A model generated the notes under the pieces. It saw nothing but the letters and a program-made list of their open reading frames with translations, did not search any database and was not told the origin of the DNA. A DNA stretch of 64,000 bases from Siphonodentalium dalli (Eukaryota > Mollusca > Scaphopoda > Gadilida > Siphonodentaliidae). The position numbers and the translations under genes were made by a program. How positions within the stretch are numbered: the stretch's first letter is position 1; every line of letters starts with the position of its first letter. The DNA lies in contig CP136069.1 in NCBI GenBank assembly GCA_032622095.1, positions 205,016,690 through 205,080,689 on the forward strand. Direction: 5' to 3'. Shown in pieces: positions 35,224-46,196 of the stretch.

Positions 35224-36200
35224 AGAAATGAATGTAGTGGGTGTGTGTGTTTTTGGGGGATACGGCACTGCGGTTGTTAATGAATGTAGTGGGTGTGTGT
35301 GTTTACGGGGGATACGGCACTGTGGTCGTTAATGAATGTAGTGGGTGTGTGTGTTTACGGGGGATACGGCACTGTGGTTGTTAATGAATGTAGTGGGTGG
35401 GTGTGTTTACGGGGGATATGGCACTGCGGTTGTTAATGAATGTAGTGGGTGTGTGTGTTTATGGGGGATACGGCACTGCGGTTGTTAATGAATGTAGTGG
35501 GTGTGTGTGTTTATGGGGGATACAGCGCTGCGGTTGTTAATGAATGTAGTGGGTGTGTGTGTTTACGGGGGATACGGCACTGCGGTTGTTAATGAATGTA
35601 GTGGGTGGGTGTGTTTACGGGGGATACAGCACTGCGGTTGTTAACCCTTTGAGTGCCAGGGGCCGATATTATCGGCCCTAAATCTACACAATAAGTCTGT
35701 TAAAGAATATAATAAAACATATTAAAATTGTAAAAAATTGTAAAAAAAAAAAAAAAAAAAAAAAAAATGGTAGGCCAATGCATTCTCTCATATATGCGAG
35801 GCAACCTATGGTCGACTCGCATATATGAGAGAATGCATTGGCACAGGGTATATGGGTTGATACAAAAATCGGACCTGGCACTCAAAGGGTTAATGAATGT
35901 AGTGGGTGTGTGTGTTTACGGGGGATACAGCTCTGCGGTTGTTAATGAATGTAGTGGGTGTGTGTGTTTACGGGGGATACGGCGCTTCGGTTGTTAATGA
36001 ATGTAGTGGGTGTGTGTGTTTACGGGGGATACGGCACTGTGGTCATTAATGAATGTAGTGGGTGTATGTGTTTTTGGGGATATGGCGCTGTGGTCGTTAA
36101 TGAATGTAGTGGGTGTGTGTGTGTTTTTGGGGATACGGCACTGTGGTCGTTAATGAATGTAGTGGGTGTGTGTGTTTTTGGGGGATATGGCGCTGTGGTC
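35224..36200 (+). repeat. 52-bp minisatellite, about 14 copies, split by a MITE
   Basis: Unit TTAATGAATGTAGTGGGTGT, GTGTGTTTACGGGGGATACG, GCACTGCGGTTG. Interrupted between 35641 and 35893; the units after the break continue in register. Confidence 0.94.
35641..35893 (+). mobile_element. piggyBac-like MITE inserted in the 52-bp array at TTAA
   Basis: TTAACCCTTTGAGTGCCAGG to CCTGGCACTCAAAGGGTTAA. Other array units read GTTGTTAATGAATG at this point, so TTAA was the target and has been duplicated. Includes a 20+ A run (about 35741-35767) and a core hairpin. Confidence 0.95.
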
Positions 36201-36440
36201 GTGTTGGCAAATTGTGTGAACCACGAAGCTGTTTTCACTAAATGTGCCCCCAACGAGCATTTGATTAGGTCAGATTAGGTCAACAATTTGTGATGTTGTG
36301 TAAGTGTGTTATTGGGAAATGGGTGACCCAATTGGCAGTTGACCAATCACCGAACAGGATTTAGTGTAAAACACACAGCCTATGTAAATATATATTTATG
36401 TGTAAAACACATGGGCGATATATTTATGACATCACTTTAT
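36201..36440. other. Sequence upstream of exon 2, also copied downstream of its array
   Basis: CCCAATTGGCAGTTGACCAATCACCGA (36327-) recurs with small changes at 38921. ATTTAGTGTAAAACACACAG occurs here and again near 36513. Confidence 0.6.
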
Positions 36441-36448
36441 TATTTCAG

Positions 36449-36470
36449 AGCCCAGCTCAGTCCACTCACG
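36449..36470 (+). pseudogene. Duplicated 5' edge of exon 2 (decoy acceptor)
   Basis: TATTTCAG|AGCCCAGCTC at 36441-36458 repeats the true exon 2 border 127 bp upstream, with matching intronic sequence before it. After 22 exonic bases it diverges, and in frame it reaches TAA within about 13 codons, so it cannot serve as a coding start of the exon. Confidence 0.8.
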
Positions 36471-36575
36471 CACCAGGCTGTATATAATATATTTATTATG
36501 GTACTGCTTAAGATTTAGTGTAAAACACACGGACTGTATATAATATATATTTATGACATCAATTTATTGTTTCAG

Positions 36576-36728
36576 AGCCCAGCTCAGTCCACTCATCACC
36601 ATCGAAGACACGGTGAGAAAACCGAGACCAACAACAACAGCAAATATTCATCACAAATAACCGCTGCCCAACCCACGAAGCATACGAGTAAACACAAGAG
36701 TGGAATCACCCTGCATGGTGAACAGAGT
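36576..36728 (+). CDS. DYRK4: DYRK4 exon 2 (minimal form, first donor)
   Basis: The acceptor TTGTTTCAG|AGC and first donor CAGAGT|GTAAGT bound 51 codons, SPAQSTHHHRR... to ...GITLHGEQS, in phase 0 at both ends. The segment is His/Ser/Thr/Lys-rich and probably part of the disordered N-terminal tail; no catalytic residue is involved. The last ~8 residues and the donor are reiterated immediately downstream. Reading through the first donor stays open to 38441, so the exon could end at any of 35 identical donors. The acceptor with its first 22 exonic bases is also duplicated 127 bp upstream (36449), but that copy runs into a stop. Confidence 0.85.
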
Positions 36729-38434
36729 GTAAGTATCACCCTGCATGGTGAACAGAGTGTAAGTATCACCCTGCATGGTGAACAGAGTGTAAGTATCTAT
36801 TTATCATCAGACTTGATCACCCTGCATGGTGAACAGAGTGTAAGTATCTATTTATCATCAGACTTCATCACCCTGTATGGTGAACAGAGTGTAAGTATCT
36901 ATTTATCATCAGACTTGATCACCCTGCATGGTGAACAGAGTGTAAGTATCTATTTATCATCAGACTTCATCACCCTGCATGGTGAACAGAGTGTAAGTAT
37001 CTATTTATCATCAGACTTCATCACCCTGTATGGTGAACAGAGTGTAAGTATCTATTTATCATCAGACTTGATCACCCTGCATGGTGAACAGAGTGTAAGT
37101 ATCTATTTATCATCAGACTTCATCACCCTGCATGGTGAACAGAGTGTAAGTATCTATTTATCATCAGACTTCATCACCCTGTATGGTGAACAGAGTGTAA
37201 GTATCTATTTATCATCAGACTTCATCACCCTGTATGGTGAACAGAGTGTAAGTATCTATTTATCATCAGACTTCATCACCCTGTATGGCGAACAGAGTGT
37301 AAGTATCTATTTATCATCAGACTTCATCACCCTGTATGGTGAACAGAGTGTAAGTATCTATTTATCATCAGACTTCATCACCCTGCATGGTGAACAGAGT
37401 GTAAGTATCTATTTATCATCAGACTTCATCACCCTGCATGGTGAACAGAGTGTAAGTATCTATTTATCATCAGACTTCATCACCCTGTATGGTGAACAGA
37501 GTGTAAGTATCTATTTATCATCAGACTTGATCACCCTGCATGGTGAACAGAGTGTAAGTATCTATTTATCATCAGACTTCATCACCCTGCATGGTGAACA
37601 GAGTGTAAGTATCTATTTATCATCAGACTTCATCACCCTGTATGGTGAACAGAGTGTAAGTATCTATTTATCATCAGACTTCATCACCCTGTATGGTGAA
37701 CAGAGTGTAAGTATCTATTTATCATCAGACTTCATCACCCTGTATGGCGAACAGAGTGTAAGTATCTATTTATCATCAGACTTCATCACCCTGCATGGTG
37801 AACAGAGTGTAAGTATCTATTTATCATCAGACTTCATCACCCTGTATGGCGAACAGAGTGTAAGTATCTATTTATCATCAGACTTCATCACCCTGCATGG
37901 TGAACAGAGTGTAAGTATCTATTTATCATCAGACTTCATCACCCTGTATGGCGAACAGAGTGTAAGTATCTATTTATCATCAGACTTCATCACCCTGTAT
38001 GGTGAACAGAGTGTAAGTATCTATTTATCATCAGACTTCATCACCCTGTATGGCGAACAGAGTGTAAGTATCTATTTATCATCAGACTTCATCACCCTGT
38101 ATGGTGAACAGAGTGTAAGTATCTATTTATCATCAGACTTCATCACCCTGTATGGCGAACAGAGTGTAAGTATCTATTTATCATCAGACTTCATCACCCT
38201 GTATGGCGAACAGAGTGTAAGTATCTATTTATCATCAGACTTCATCACCCTGTATGGCGAACAGAGTGTAAGTATCTATTTATCATCAGACTTCATCACC
38301 CTGTATGGCGAACAGAGTGTAAGTATCTATTTATCATCAGACTTCATCACCCTGTATGGTGAACAGAGTGTAAGTATCTATTTATCATCAGACTTCATCA
38401 CCCTGTATGGCGAACAGAGTGTAAGTATCTGTGA
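36705..38434 (+). repeat. Exon 2 donor minisatellite: 35 in-frame 5' splice sites
   Basis: Units start with ATCACCCTGCATGGTGAACA and contain GAGT|GTAAGT. Two 30-bp units (36705, 36735) are followed by 33 units of 51 bp (36765 to 38397, exact spacing). The extra 21 bp is intronic in origin (TATTTATCATCAGACTT). All units are in the exon 2 frame and none contains a stop, giving a 17-residue repeat ITLHGEQSVSIYLSSDF. Variation is limited to CAT/TAT (His/Tyr), GGT/GGC and GAC TTG/TTC, the last position alternating Leu/Phe. The frame closes 4 codons after the last GTAAGT. Confidence 0.95.
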
Positions 38435-38454
38435 ATTGTGATCAGACTTTACCT

Positions 38455-38640
38455 TTCCATGACTAGAGATTCCTGAATTTTTGCGAAAAGCCTATGCCAA
38501 TGCATTCTCTTATATATGGGAGTCTCCCATATTTACTTTGACCTTGCAAGGCAATGCATTCTCTTATATATGTAAAACAATTCACTGACACAGGATCTTT
38601 AATGCTGCACCAGTGCAGCTCCAGTCATGAAAGGGTTAAA
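38455..38640 (+). mobile_element. TTAACCC-family MITE, TGGAGC subtype
   Basis: CCTTTCCATGACTAGAGATT to GCAGCTCCAGTCATGAAAGG GTTAA; reduced hairpins. Confidence 0.7.
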
Positions 38641-39827
38641 TATGGTCTATCTCTTCCTATAATAAGTTTTATATCCTGTATATAAAATAATAAATATAAA
38701 TCAAAGACCCCTGTCTGAAAAAGGCTTCTATCAATTAATATTGATTTTATTTTGAATTATCTGTTATAATACATGCAATCAATTGGGACATTTTTACAGA
38801 CTATTTTTAGAATAGATCGTCCGTGAAACTTCAGGCAATCTCAGATAGAGCTTTTCCGGCTTGGTACGCTCCAAACATTTCCGCAAGGATAACGATGTGT
38901 TATTGCGATATGAAACGGGTGGCCCAATTGGCAGTTGCCAATCACCGACCACGATTTAATGTTAACACAGACAGACTTAATGTAAATATTTGTTGAACAC
39001 AGTAGAGTTGTTCATAGTATTTGTTAAACATAGCAGAGTATTTCACTTCACTTCAGATAAAGAGTAGTTATCTCCCACACCTCCTAATTTGACTGACAAC
39101 CAATTTATAGTGTTCATAAAACTACTTTTTATCTGATGGCGACATGATATAGACCTCTAATATAAATGTCACTGCCAACAAATATATACTGTGAGAGGAT
39201 TCATAGAATGTCACAAGTTTACCAACATCATCTGATCGCTCCCAGAACTAGATCAAGATTACCTGATCCCTCCCAGGATTAGTCTCCCAACATCACCTGA
39301 TCACTCCCACAACTAGATCAAGATTAGCTGATCCCTCCCAGGATTAGTCCACGGAGATCACTTGATTATTTTGCCAGGTAAAAAGATTGGAACAACTTCT
39401 AATGAAACTGTCAGGCCCAATATTAGATTCAGATTGATAAAGGGTTCTTGGGGAATAAGACAGTCTTCCCACGAGGATAACACAGCGCGAGCACTTATTT
39501 GCTCTCACAATTCCGAAGACGGGCGTCTGTAATATAATCGAAAGTTTAATTTTTCTCAAACAAGATATCATTGTGAGATAGACTTTCACTTTCACATGCC
39601 CATGAAATTACCGATGGGAAAGGTTCTAAATATACCTGCAAATAGTTCAATATTGAATCAACGATTACAGTAACCATAAACATTTTTATAAGAGGGATGA
39701 GTGCAAAATTTAGCACCCGTGAATTTAAAATTGTGAGAACCTACGGGTGCAAGAGCAATCACTCCCATCTCTTCTAAGATCACTTCTAATCCACAAGATG
39801 TACAAATATATGGTAGGCAAGCCTTGA
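38641..39827. other. Intron 2: no gene
   Basis: Mostly single-copy; a short tandem of CTCCCA(G/C)(A/G)ACTAGATCAAGATTA(C/G)CTGATCCCTCCCAGGATTAGTC (39239-39350) occurs twice. Confidence 0.5.
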
Positions 39828-40008
39828 AATAGTGAGCCTGTCATTTGCAGAATGAGGTCCCCAGAGGGTGAATTTAGTGATGCTATCCCGCACACCAAAT
39901 TCACCCTCTGGGGACCTCATTCTGCTTACACCTCAGCAGAATGAGGTTCCCAGAGGGTGAATTTGGTGATAGCCTCTGGGGACCTCATTCTGCAAATGTC
40001 CAGCACCA
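39828..40008 (+). mobile_element. hAT-like MITE, rearranged
   Basis: CAAGCCTTGAAATAGTGAGC at the left; internal arms shortened; right end CTGCAAATGTCCAGCACC without the full terminus. Confidence 0.8.
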
Positions 40009-40294
40009 TATTTGAGGTCTGCATTGCAGTTTATCAATGAATGATACTGTCAGTGTCGTGGTCAAAATATCACAGACAGGCCTATAGGGCAACTTGGGAG
40101 ACACTTTCTCCCTAAAATGTGCCACTTCTCCCTATTTTTGTACCAGGGAGTAGTGACTTTCCGTTGGATGCTTTATTGATCACTCAATCGTACTATTATG
40201 CACAAAATATAGAGTTACGTAACATATTTACAGTGTATGTACATAAAGTGACATTTGGCCATCAAATTCGGGCCACACATACCAGTTTGCCAAA

Positions 40295-40402
40295 AATTTT
40301 GCCAAATTAATTTTGTTTTTGTTTTTGCCAAATGAATTTGTTTTTGTTTTTGCCAAATGAATTTGTTTTTGTTTTTGCCAAATGTAATTTTTTTTTTGCC
40401 AT
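40295..40402 (+). repeat. 25-bp repeat, 4 copies
   Basis: GCCAAATGAATTTGTTTTTG at 40327, 40352 and similar at 40302 and 40377. Confidence 0.9.
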
Positions 40403-40957
40403 TGATATATTTTACAAATGCAGTGCACCCTGTATACATATAATATCCAATTTATCAAAGAGTTATTTCATGTGGGGAAAGTTGTGTGATTTCACCCATA
40501 GATATATACTGGAACCCCAACTAATACCCACAGCACAACAAATAATACCCATAGCACAACAAAGAAGTTAATTCATGTTCGGAAACACACCGGCTCTGTT
40601 TATCAGTCTAATAATTACCTCTGTTCCTCATCCCTAATCCTAATGATATCAATGCAGTCTGTTTTGTATTTTCTGCGAGTACTTCACTATGACTCAAGTG
40701 GTTATCTCTGAACAGTACAGTGTTTATGATCCATACTTCAACACACGTCATCTGTTCATCTGATTTACAGATGAGCTTCAGGTTGAATTATCCGACTCTT
40801 GGTTACGATGGTCTTTATAACTTATAATGTATTATTTTTTCACCATTGCCTGTGAATCTTCTATTCTGTTTATTCTCGAGTAAAACACCATTATTTTTCC
40901 CACAATTATTATATTTGAACAGGGCCTGTGGAGCAGAGGGATTGGATAGGCTCAAAC

Positions 40958-41427
40958 CAAGTCTGAGTTGAGTGTGCCTGTCATTTGCAGAATGAGTTCC
41001 CCAGACTGCCCAGAAGATGAATTTAGTGACGCTATCCCGCATAGCAGGCTAACATAACTAAATTCATCCTCTGGGGACCTCATTCTGCTTAGGCCTCATC
41101 TTCTCTGGAAAGTTTCTTTATCATCAAATATCTATAGAAACTTCTTCGCAAAGATTGTATTTCTTTTTTAGTTTAGTTTATCAATATCCCCAAATTGGCA
41201 GATGATACATTGCATAATCGAGGTTCCCAATGGGTGTATATCACAATATTTACCATTTGGGAACTTCAATCTGAGTCAATGTCTCCCATAACAGATGAGG
41301 CCGAAGCAGAATGAGGTCCCCAGAGGGTGAATTTGGTGATGCTAGCCCACTATGCGGGATAGCGTCACTATATTTACCCACTGGGGACCTCATTCTGCAA
41401 ATGACAGGCACACTAAACTCAGACTTG
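40958..41427 (+). mobile_element. hAT-like MITE, long form, perfect 8-bp target duplication
   Basis: CAAGTCTGAGTTGAGTGTGC to GCACACTAAACTCAGACTTG, flanked by GCTCAAAC at 40950-40957 and 41428-41435. Confidence 0.94.
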
Positions 41428-41449
41428 GCTCAAACCCCCTTAACCCTTT

Positions 41450-41632
41450 ACCCAACAAAACGGCCAAAAACGCCCAAATAAAGCTTCAACAGCCTAAAAT
41501 ATCTTCGGTCTGTCTCAATAGAACCATACAAATATGGATATCATTGGAACCGGTTCATTGACAACATTGTGATGGTTATAGTTATGCCCTGTGCCAATGC
41601 ATTCTCTTATATATGCGAGTCGACCATAGAAT
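41450..41632 (+). mobile_element. piggyBac-like MITE, left half only
   Basis: TTAACCCTTTACCCAACAAA to the first arm of the hairpin (GCGAGTCGACCATAG), then an abrupt change. Confidence 0.82.
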
Positions 41633-42212
41633 GATGTTCCGATGCACATTGTCTCCTGGTTCCCAGCAAAATACATTATCATTGAAGTCAACAAAGTTAA
41701 TAAATGATATCTAAATGAATTAATGATGTTTAGTTCACCAGTGATCATGCGGGGAAAGTCGTCAAACAATATGCCCAAGATTTTTTTTCCTTTTTTTTTT
41801 CCCTCCTCCATCTAGGGAATTTTTCCACTCATGTTCCACTCATGTTCCACTCATGTTTTCCACTCATGTTCCATTAAATTGCTGTCACCTCTTTCCGATA
41901 TTCTGACTTGCTGAGATTTTTTTGCCTGACTCAATTTAAAAAAAAATATACGATACACGATACATAAAAAACGTTGAACGTGTGCCGGAATGAGAATCCA
42001 ATGCCATAATAAGTCACATATCTAACAGATAACTGTTACTAGAAATGCAATAGATCAAGAATTTCGCGAGTATCAAATGTGATCTTTAATTTTCCATTGG
42101 CAGCAAAATATATATATATTTTTTGGCGATTTTTCTTTAAAAGTTGTCGGCGGGTTCGTAAACCAAGCAATTAAATTGCTGTCACCTTATATGTGTTCCA
42201 TTTCATTTTCAG
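41633..42212. other. Intron 2 end: no gene
   Basis: Short tandem CATGTTCCACT (41831-41870); otherwise AT-rich sequence. Confidence 0.5.
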
Positions 42213-42438
42213 AGCAAACATGTAGCGACCGTTGGTCAGACCACACTTCCACACCTCAGCCACGATAAAAGCCTCGCCCACGGTAAACACCACTCCGACG
42301 ATGGGCCCAGTGGCTCTTTACCTCACCTCACGAAGCCGGAGCCACTCCCCATCAACCGGCAGAGTACATTCTCAACCACCACGCCCGAGAAAGTCAAACG
42401 AGATCAGTATGGAAACAAGCTGCCGCTGTCACCTCAAG
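42213..42438 (+). CDS. DYRK4: DYRK4 exon 3 (linker and start of DYRK homology region)
   Basis: Acceptor TTTTCAG|AGC and donor CTCAAG|GTCGGT bound 226 nt, entering in phase 0 and leaving in phase 1. It encodes 75 residues from SKHVATVGQTTL to KVKRDQYGNKLPLSPQ plus the first base of a Glu codon. The His/Ser/Pro-rich first part is a disordered linker; the final NKLPLSPQ(E)AL begins the NAPA/DYRK-homology region that precedes the catalytic domain in class II DYRKs and supports tyrosine autophosphorylation. An 18-bp minisatellite whose left edge repeats ACCTCAAGGT lies 160 bp downstream. Confidence 0.92.
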
Positions 42439-42595
42439 GTCGGTGTTATAACCCCCTCCCCCAATTTATACCCCCTCCCAATTTATACCAAGACATAACA
42501 CATGTATAGATAAAACAAGTAACATGGAAACGATAAATTTTACGCTGATTCACGGTTTTTGAAAATGGCCTTACAGTGAGAATATAGGAAATACC

Positions 42596-43206
42596 TCAAG
42601 GTAACCTTATTACTGTCGGTGACCTTATTACTGTCGGTGACCTTATTACTGTCGGTGACCTTATTACTGTCGGTGACCTTATTACTGTCGGTGACATTAT
42701 TACTGTCGGTGACCTTATTACTGTCGGTGACCTTATTACTGTCGGTGACCTTATTACTGTCGGTGACATTATTACTGTCGGTGACCTTATTACTGTCGGT
42801 GACCTTATTACTGTCGGTGACCTTATTACTGTCGGTGACCTTATTACTGTCGGTGACCTTATTACTGTCGGTGACCTTATTACTGTCGGTGACCTTACTG
42901 TCGGTGACCTTATTACTGTCGGTGACCTTATTACTGTCGGTGACCTTATTACTGTCGGTGACCTTACTGTCGGTGACCTTATTACTGTCGGTGACCTTAT
43001 TACTGTCGGTGACCTTATTACTGTCGGTGACATTATTACTGTCGGTGACATTACTGTCGGTGACCTTATTACTGTCGGTGACATTATTACTGTCGGTGAC
43101 ATTATTACTGTCGGTGACCTTATTACTGTCCGTGACCTTATTACTGTCTGACCTTATTACTGTCCGTGACCTTATTACTGTCCGTGACCTTATTACTGTC
43201 CGTGAC
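42596..43206 (+). repeat. 18-bp minisatellite after exon 3
   Basis: Unit GTGACCTTATTACTGTCG, about 34 copies, with some 15-bp units lacking ATT; later copies have GTCCGTG. The left edge ACCTCAAGGT matches the exon 3 end, and GTCGGTG also occurs just after the exon 3 donor. Open in several frames, but not connected to exon 3, whose read-through stops at a TAG near 42500. Confidence 0.9.
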
Positions 43207-43384
43207 CAGTCTTTTAAAGGTACTTAATCTGATTCGACGGTCCCCATATCATCAGACTCCAACAACTACAACATTTTTTTAAATGCTTCTTCAGTTATCA
43301 GAATCGATTAATTGCTCAAAAATAATGCTAACCGCAGTCAACTATAGTATAAAATTGCCCAAAACCTGTTATTTATCAACATTT

Positions 43385-44192
43385 TGTTATACCCCCTGCA
43401 ACGAAGTTAGGGGGGGGTATACTGGAGTCAGCTTGTCCGTCCGTCCGCCTGTCGTCCGTCCGTCCGTCGTCCGTCCGTCGTCGGTCCATGGACACAAATT
43501 TGTCCGCAGTTTTTCTCAGTCGTTTTTTGATCAATTTCCGTGAAACTTGGCACAGACATCAACCACCATGGGAACCTGTGCACCTGCGATTATGACGTAT
43601 GACCGACGGTGGAGTTATCCCCCCTTTTTCGACTTAGAATTTTTTTGCAACATGCATACTTTTGTCCGAGCTTTTATTCCTACATTTTTTGGTCAATTTT
43701 TTTAAAACGTGGCACAGATATTTAGTACCATGGGAACTTGTGCACCTGCGATTATGACGTCTGTCCGACATTTTTTGGTGGAGTTATCCCCCTTTTTCGA
43801 CTTTAGAAACTTTTTTTGCAACATGCATAATTTTGTCCGAGCTTTTATTCCTACATTTTTCGGTCAATGTTTTTTAATCTTGGCACTGATATTTAGTACC
43901 ATGGGAACCTGTGCACCTGCGATTATGACGTCTGTCCGACATTTTTTGGTGGAGTTATTCCCCTTTTTCGACTTAGAAATTTTTTCGCAACATACATAAT
44001 TTTGTCCAAGCTTTTATTCCTACATTTTTCTGTCAATAGGTTTAAGATTAGGGTTATGGTTGTACACCTGCAATGGGAACTGTTATTTTATTATTTTACT
44101 GACATGTTACTGACATGTGAAACATCTTAGTATTTTTAAAACAGGGGGGTATCCGTAGTCCCATTGGGACAGTCACACCTCTAGTTCAAAAA
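43385..44192 (+). mobile_element. G-run / CCGTCCG element, complete-looking
   Basis: TATACCCCCTGCAACGAAGT, GGGGGGGGTATACTGGAGTC, CCGTCCGTCGTCCGTCC tract, three diverged modules (GTACCATGGGAAC, GCACCTGCGATTATGACG, GGAGTTATCCCCC) and a right end GGGGGGTATCCGTAGTCCCA...CACCTCTAGTT. Non-coding. Confidence 0.75.
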
Positions 44193-44462
44193 AAATTTGC
44201 CGGTTTGTCAAATATCTGACACAAAAAAGCCACTTGATTTTAGAGTAAGTCATCTTCATCCGCAATTTGGTTCGAGACCGTCTTATCGTCGAATTTTTAC
44301 TGGGCTGCTAAAAATTATCAATGATGAAAAGTAATAGATTTCAAAAATCGATATCTGATCACTGATCTTTGATGGATGGGTTCTTCAGACTCGAATCAAA
44401 TATTTTTTACCCCCGAAGCCAAGGAAAAAGCAATTTGCGAGCGTTAATTCGGAGTACGCATC

Positions 44463-44890
44463 TTTAAAGTTACATTTCCTAACGTCTGGAATTCGCTGCC
44501 GAAGGCTAGTCAGGACTCTAGTTCATTGCCACTTTTCAAATCAGCGATAAAAACTCACCTGTTTAAAAGCAGGTATCTGAAGAATCAAGCAAAGGATGAA
44601 CAGTGAATCATTTATCGAATGTATTTCATAGGTTGTTGTTTATACTAACAGCCCTCATAATTGGCTACGGCAATCAGCAATGCCGAAGCCATTTGCTGAA
44701 ACAAACTGGACCACAGTAAAGGGTTGCTGTTGTGGATTGCCTAAATCAAACAATCTGAATTAAGAGGGCTGTATTTGTTTTAAATGAATATTTATAAATG
44801 GTTGAATCTAGTATAAATATGTTCATTATAAATATAAAGCGCTTGGGGCCCAGTATGGGGATAAGCGTTATAAAGAATTATTATTAAATT
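44463..44890 (+). mobile_element. LINE 3' end (degenerate reverse-transcriptase C-terminus)
   Basis: 44463-44606 reads VWNSLPKASQDSSSLPLFKS, then AIKTHLF, and stops at TGA. The WNSLP...FKxxIKTHL pattern is the usual C-terminal end of non-LTR reverse-transcriptase proteins. The tail has GCGCTTGGGGCCCAGTATGG and ends AAAGAATTATTATTAAAT. 5' truncated, as usual for LINEs. Confidence 0.7.
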
Positions 44891-44956
44891 TATGTATATA
44901 ATAATTTATATTTACGATTTTTAACCACCGTTACATTGTAATTGTTCTGTTTACAG

Positions 44957-45120
44957 AAGCTTTGAAGTTGTATAGAAGTAGACTGACTTCCTTCGAACAT
45001 ACGGAAATATTAGATTACCCCGAGGTATGGTTCCTGGGGTTAGAGGCCAAGAAGATCGACGCGCAGGCCGGTGGTGGACAGAATAACAATTACGATGATG
45101 AAAATGGTTCCTACATCAAG
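44957..45120 (+). CDS. DYRK4: DYRK4 exon 4 (NAPA / DYRK homology region)
   Basis: Acceptor GTTTACAG|AA and donor ATCAAG|GTTAGT bound 164 nt (enters phase 1, leaves phase 0). It encodes EALKLYRSRLTSFEH, then EILDYPEVWFLGLEAKK, and ends NNNYDDENGSYIK. These match the class II DYRK signature of a tyrosine-containing linker (YDDENGSY) just ahead of the kinase N-lobe. The YPEVWFLG segment is the equivalent of the family YPEIYFLG motif. The 3' fragment of a LINE lies 350 bp upstream in intron 3. This exon must splice to 5a or 5b; skipping both gives a stop in exon 6 within eight codons. Confidence 0.96.
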
Positions 45121-45180
45121 GTTAGTTTAACTTAGTATCGCTATAATCATTATTACTCGGAGTACGGGGGTTAGCTGTCA

Positions 45181-45592
45181 GCATGCCTTGAAATAGTGTG
45201 TCTGTCATTTGCAGAATGAGGTCCCCAGAGGGTGAATTTAGTGTCGCTATCCTGCACAGTGGGCTAGCATCCCCAAATTCACCCTCTGGGAACCTCAGTC
45301 TGCTGAGGCCTCAACTGCTATGGGAGACCTAGGATCAGATTGTAGTTCCCCAGTTGAAGTTAGTGATGTTCTCCCATTAGTCACCTCAATTATGCATTTT
45401 ATCTGCAAATTATGGGAAATAGAAACTGAACAGAAGGGAAAAAGTAACTAAAAACACTGTTTATTTGAGACTATTGATACTTCCCAGAAGATGGGGCCTA
45501 AGTAGTATGAGGTCCCCAGGGAATGAATTTGGTGATGATAGCCCGCTGTGCAAGATAGTGTCACTAATTTCACCCTCTGGGTTTTGTTTTGT
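45181..45592 (+). mobile_element. hAT-like MITE, long form, right end lost
   Basis: GCCTTGAAATAGTGTGTCTG at the left, two palindromes, ends at CACCCTCTGGG without the terminal repeat. Lies in intron 4. Confidence 0.8.
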
Positions 45593-45629
45593 TGCATGAG
45601 AACATAGATAGTATATTATATGCCTGTTT

Positions 45630-46000
45630 TTTTTTTAAACGGACGTATTTTGTTATTGGTCTGTTGGTCCATCCGTCCGTTCGCTTTTTTTGTTTCCAGA
45701 TGATAACTTTAGTGCTAACTGAATGGAATGAAATTTAGTATGAGTTTACTAGCCCAAAATACATGTCAAGTTCGAATTTTGGTTTTGTCTGCAAAACTTT
45801 CACCAGAATTATGGCCCTTTTTATTGGAATTTGAACTCAATTTTCATTTATTGGATGATAAATTTAGTAAATATGAACTGAATAGAATTTGGTATGTGAC
45901 TTTACTAGCCCAAAATGTAGGTCAAGACTGAATTTGGGTTCCTCCCGCCAAATTTGATCAGAGTTATGGCCATTCGCTGGAATTACCACGGGTATATTTT
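45630..46000 (+). mobile_element. GATAACTTTAGT-type element fragment
   Basis: ACGGACGTATTTTGTTATTG, CCATCCGTCCG, GATAACTTTAGTGCTAACTG and GAGTTATGGCC modules; ends 60 bp before exon 5a. Confidence 0.65.
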
Positions 46001-46059
46001 GCCCTAGTGATGATGTGTTATTATACTCTTATTGCTTTGTGTTTCTCTTCTATAAATAG

Positions 46060-46196
46060 ATTGTAGGAGACCATTTAGCCTATCGATACGAAGTCAAGGA
46101 AGTTCTCGGAAAAGGGTCATTTGGTCAGGTGATAAAAGCACATGATCACATGAACGACAGCGAAATCGCAATAAAAATTATTCGCAACAAGAAGAG
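46060..46196 (+). CDS. DYRK4: DYRK4 exon 5a (Gly loop and catalytic Lys, version A)
   Basis: Acceptor ATAAATAG|ATT and donor AAGAG|GTAACA bound 137 nt (phase 0 in, phase 2 out). It encodes [16 protein letters not shown], the glycine-rich loop GKGSFGQV, then [22 protein letters not shown] with the ATP-anchoring lysine in AIK. It is 34/46 identical to exon 5b, which has the same length, phases and motifs. Joining 5a to 5b would shift frame and reach TAG in six codons. Differences cluster just after the Gly loop ([11 protein letters not shown] versus [11 protein letters not shown]) and in the first seven residues. Version B is closer to vertebrate DYRK4 as I recall it; version A resembles DYRK2 in its KAxDH. 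Confidence 0.93.

Noticed and set aside
42596-43227. ORFs of 168 and 202 codons on opposite strands
   Set aside because: 18-bp array only; not connected to the DYRK4 frame.
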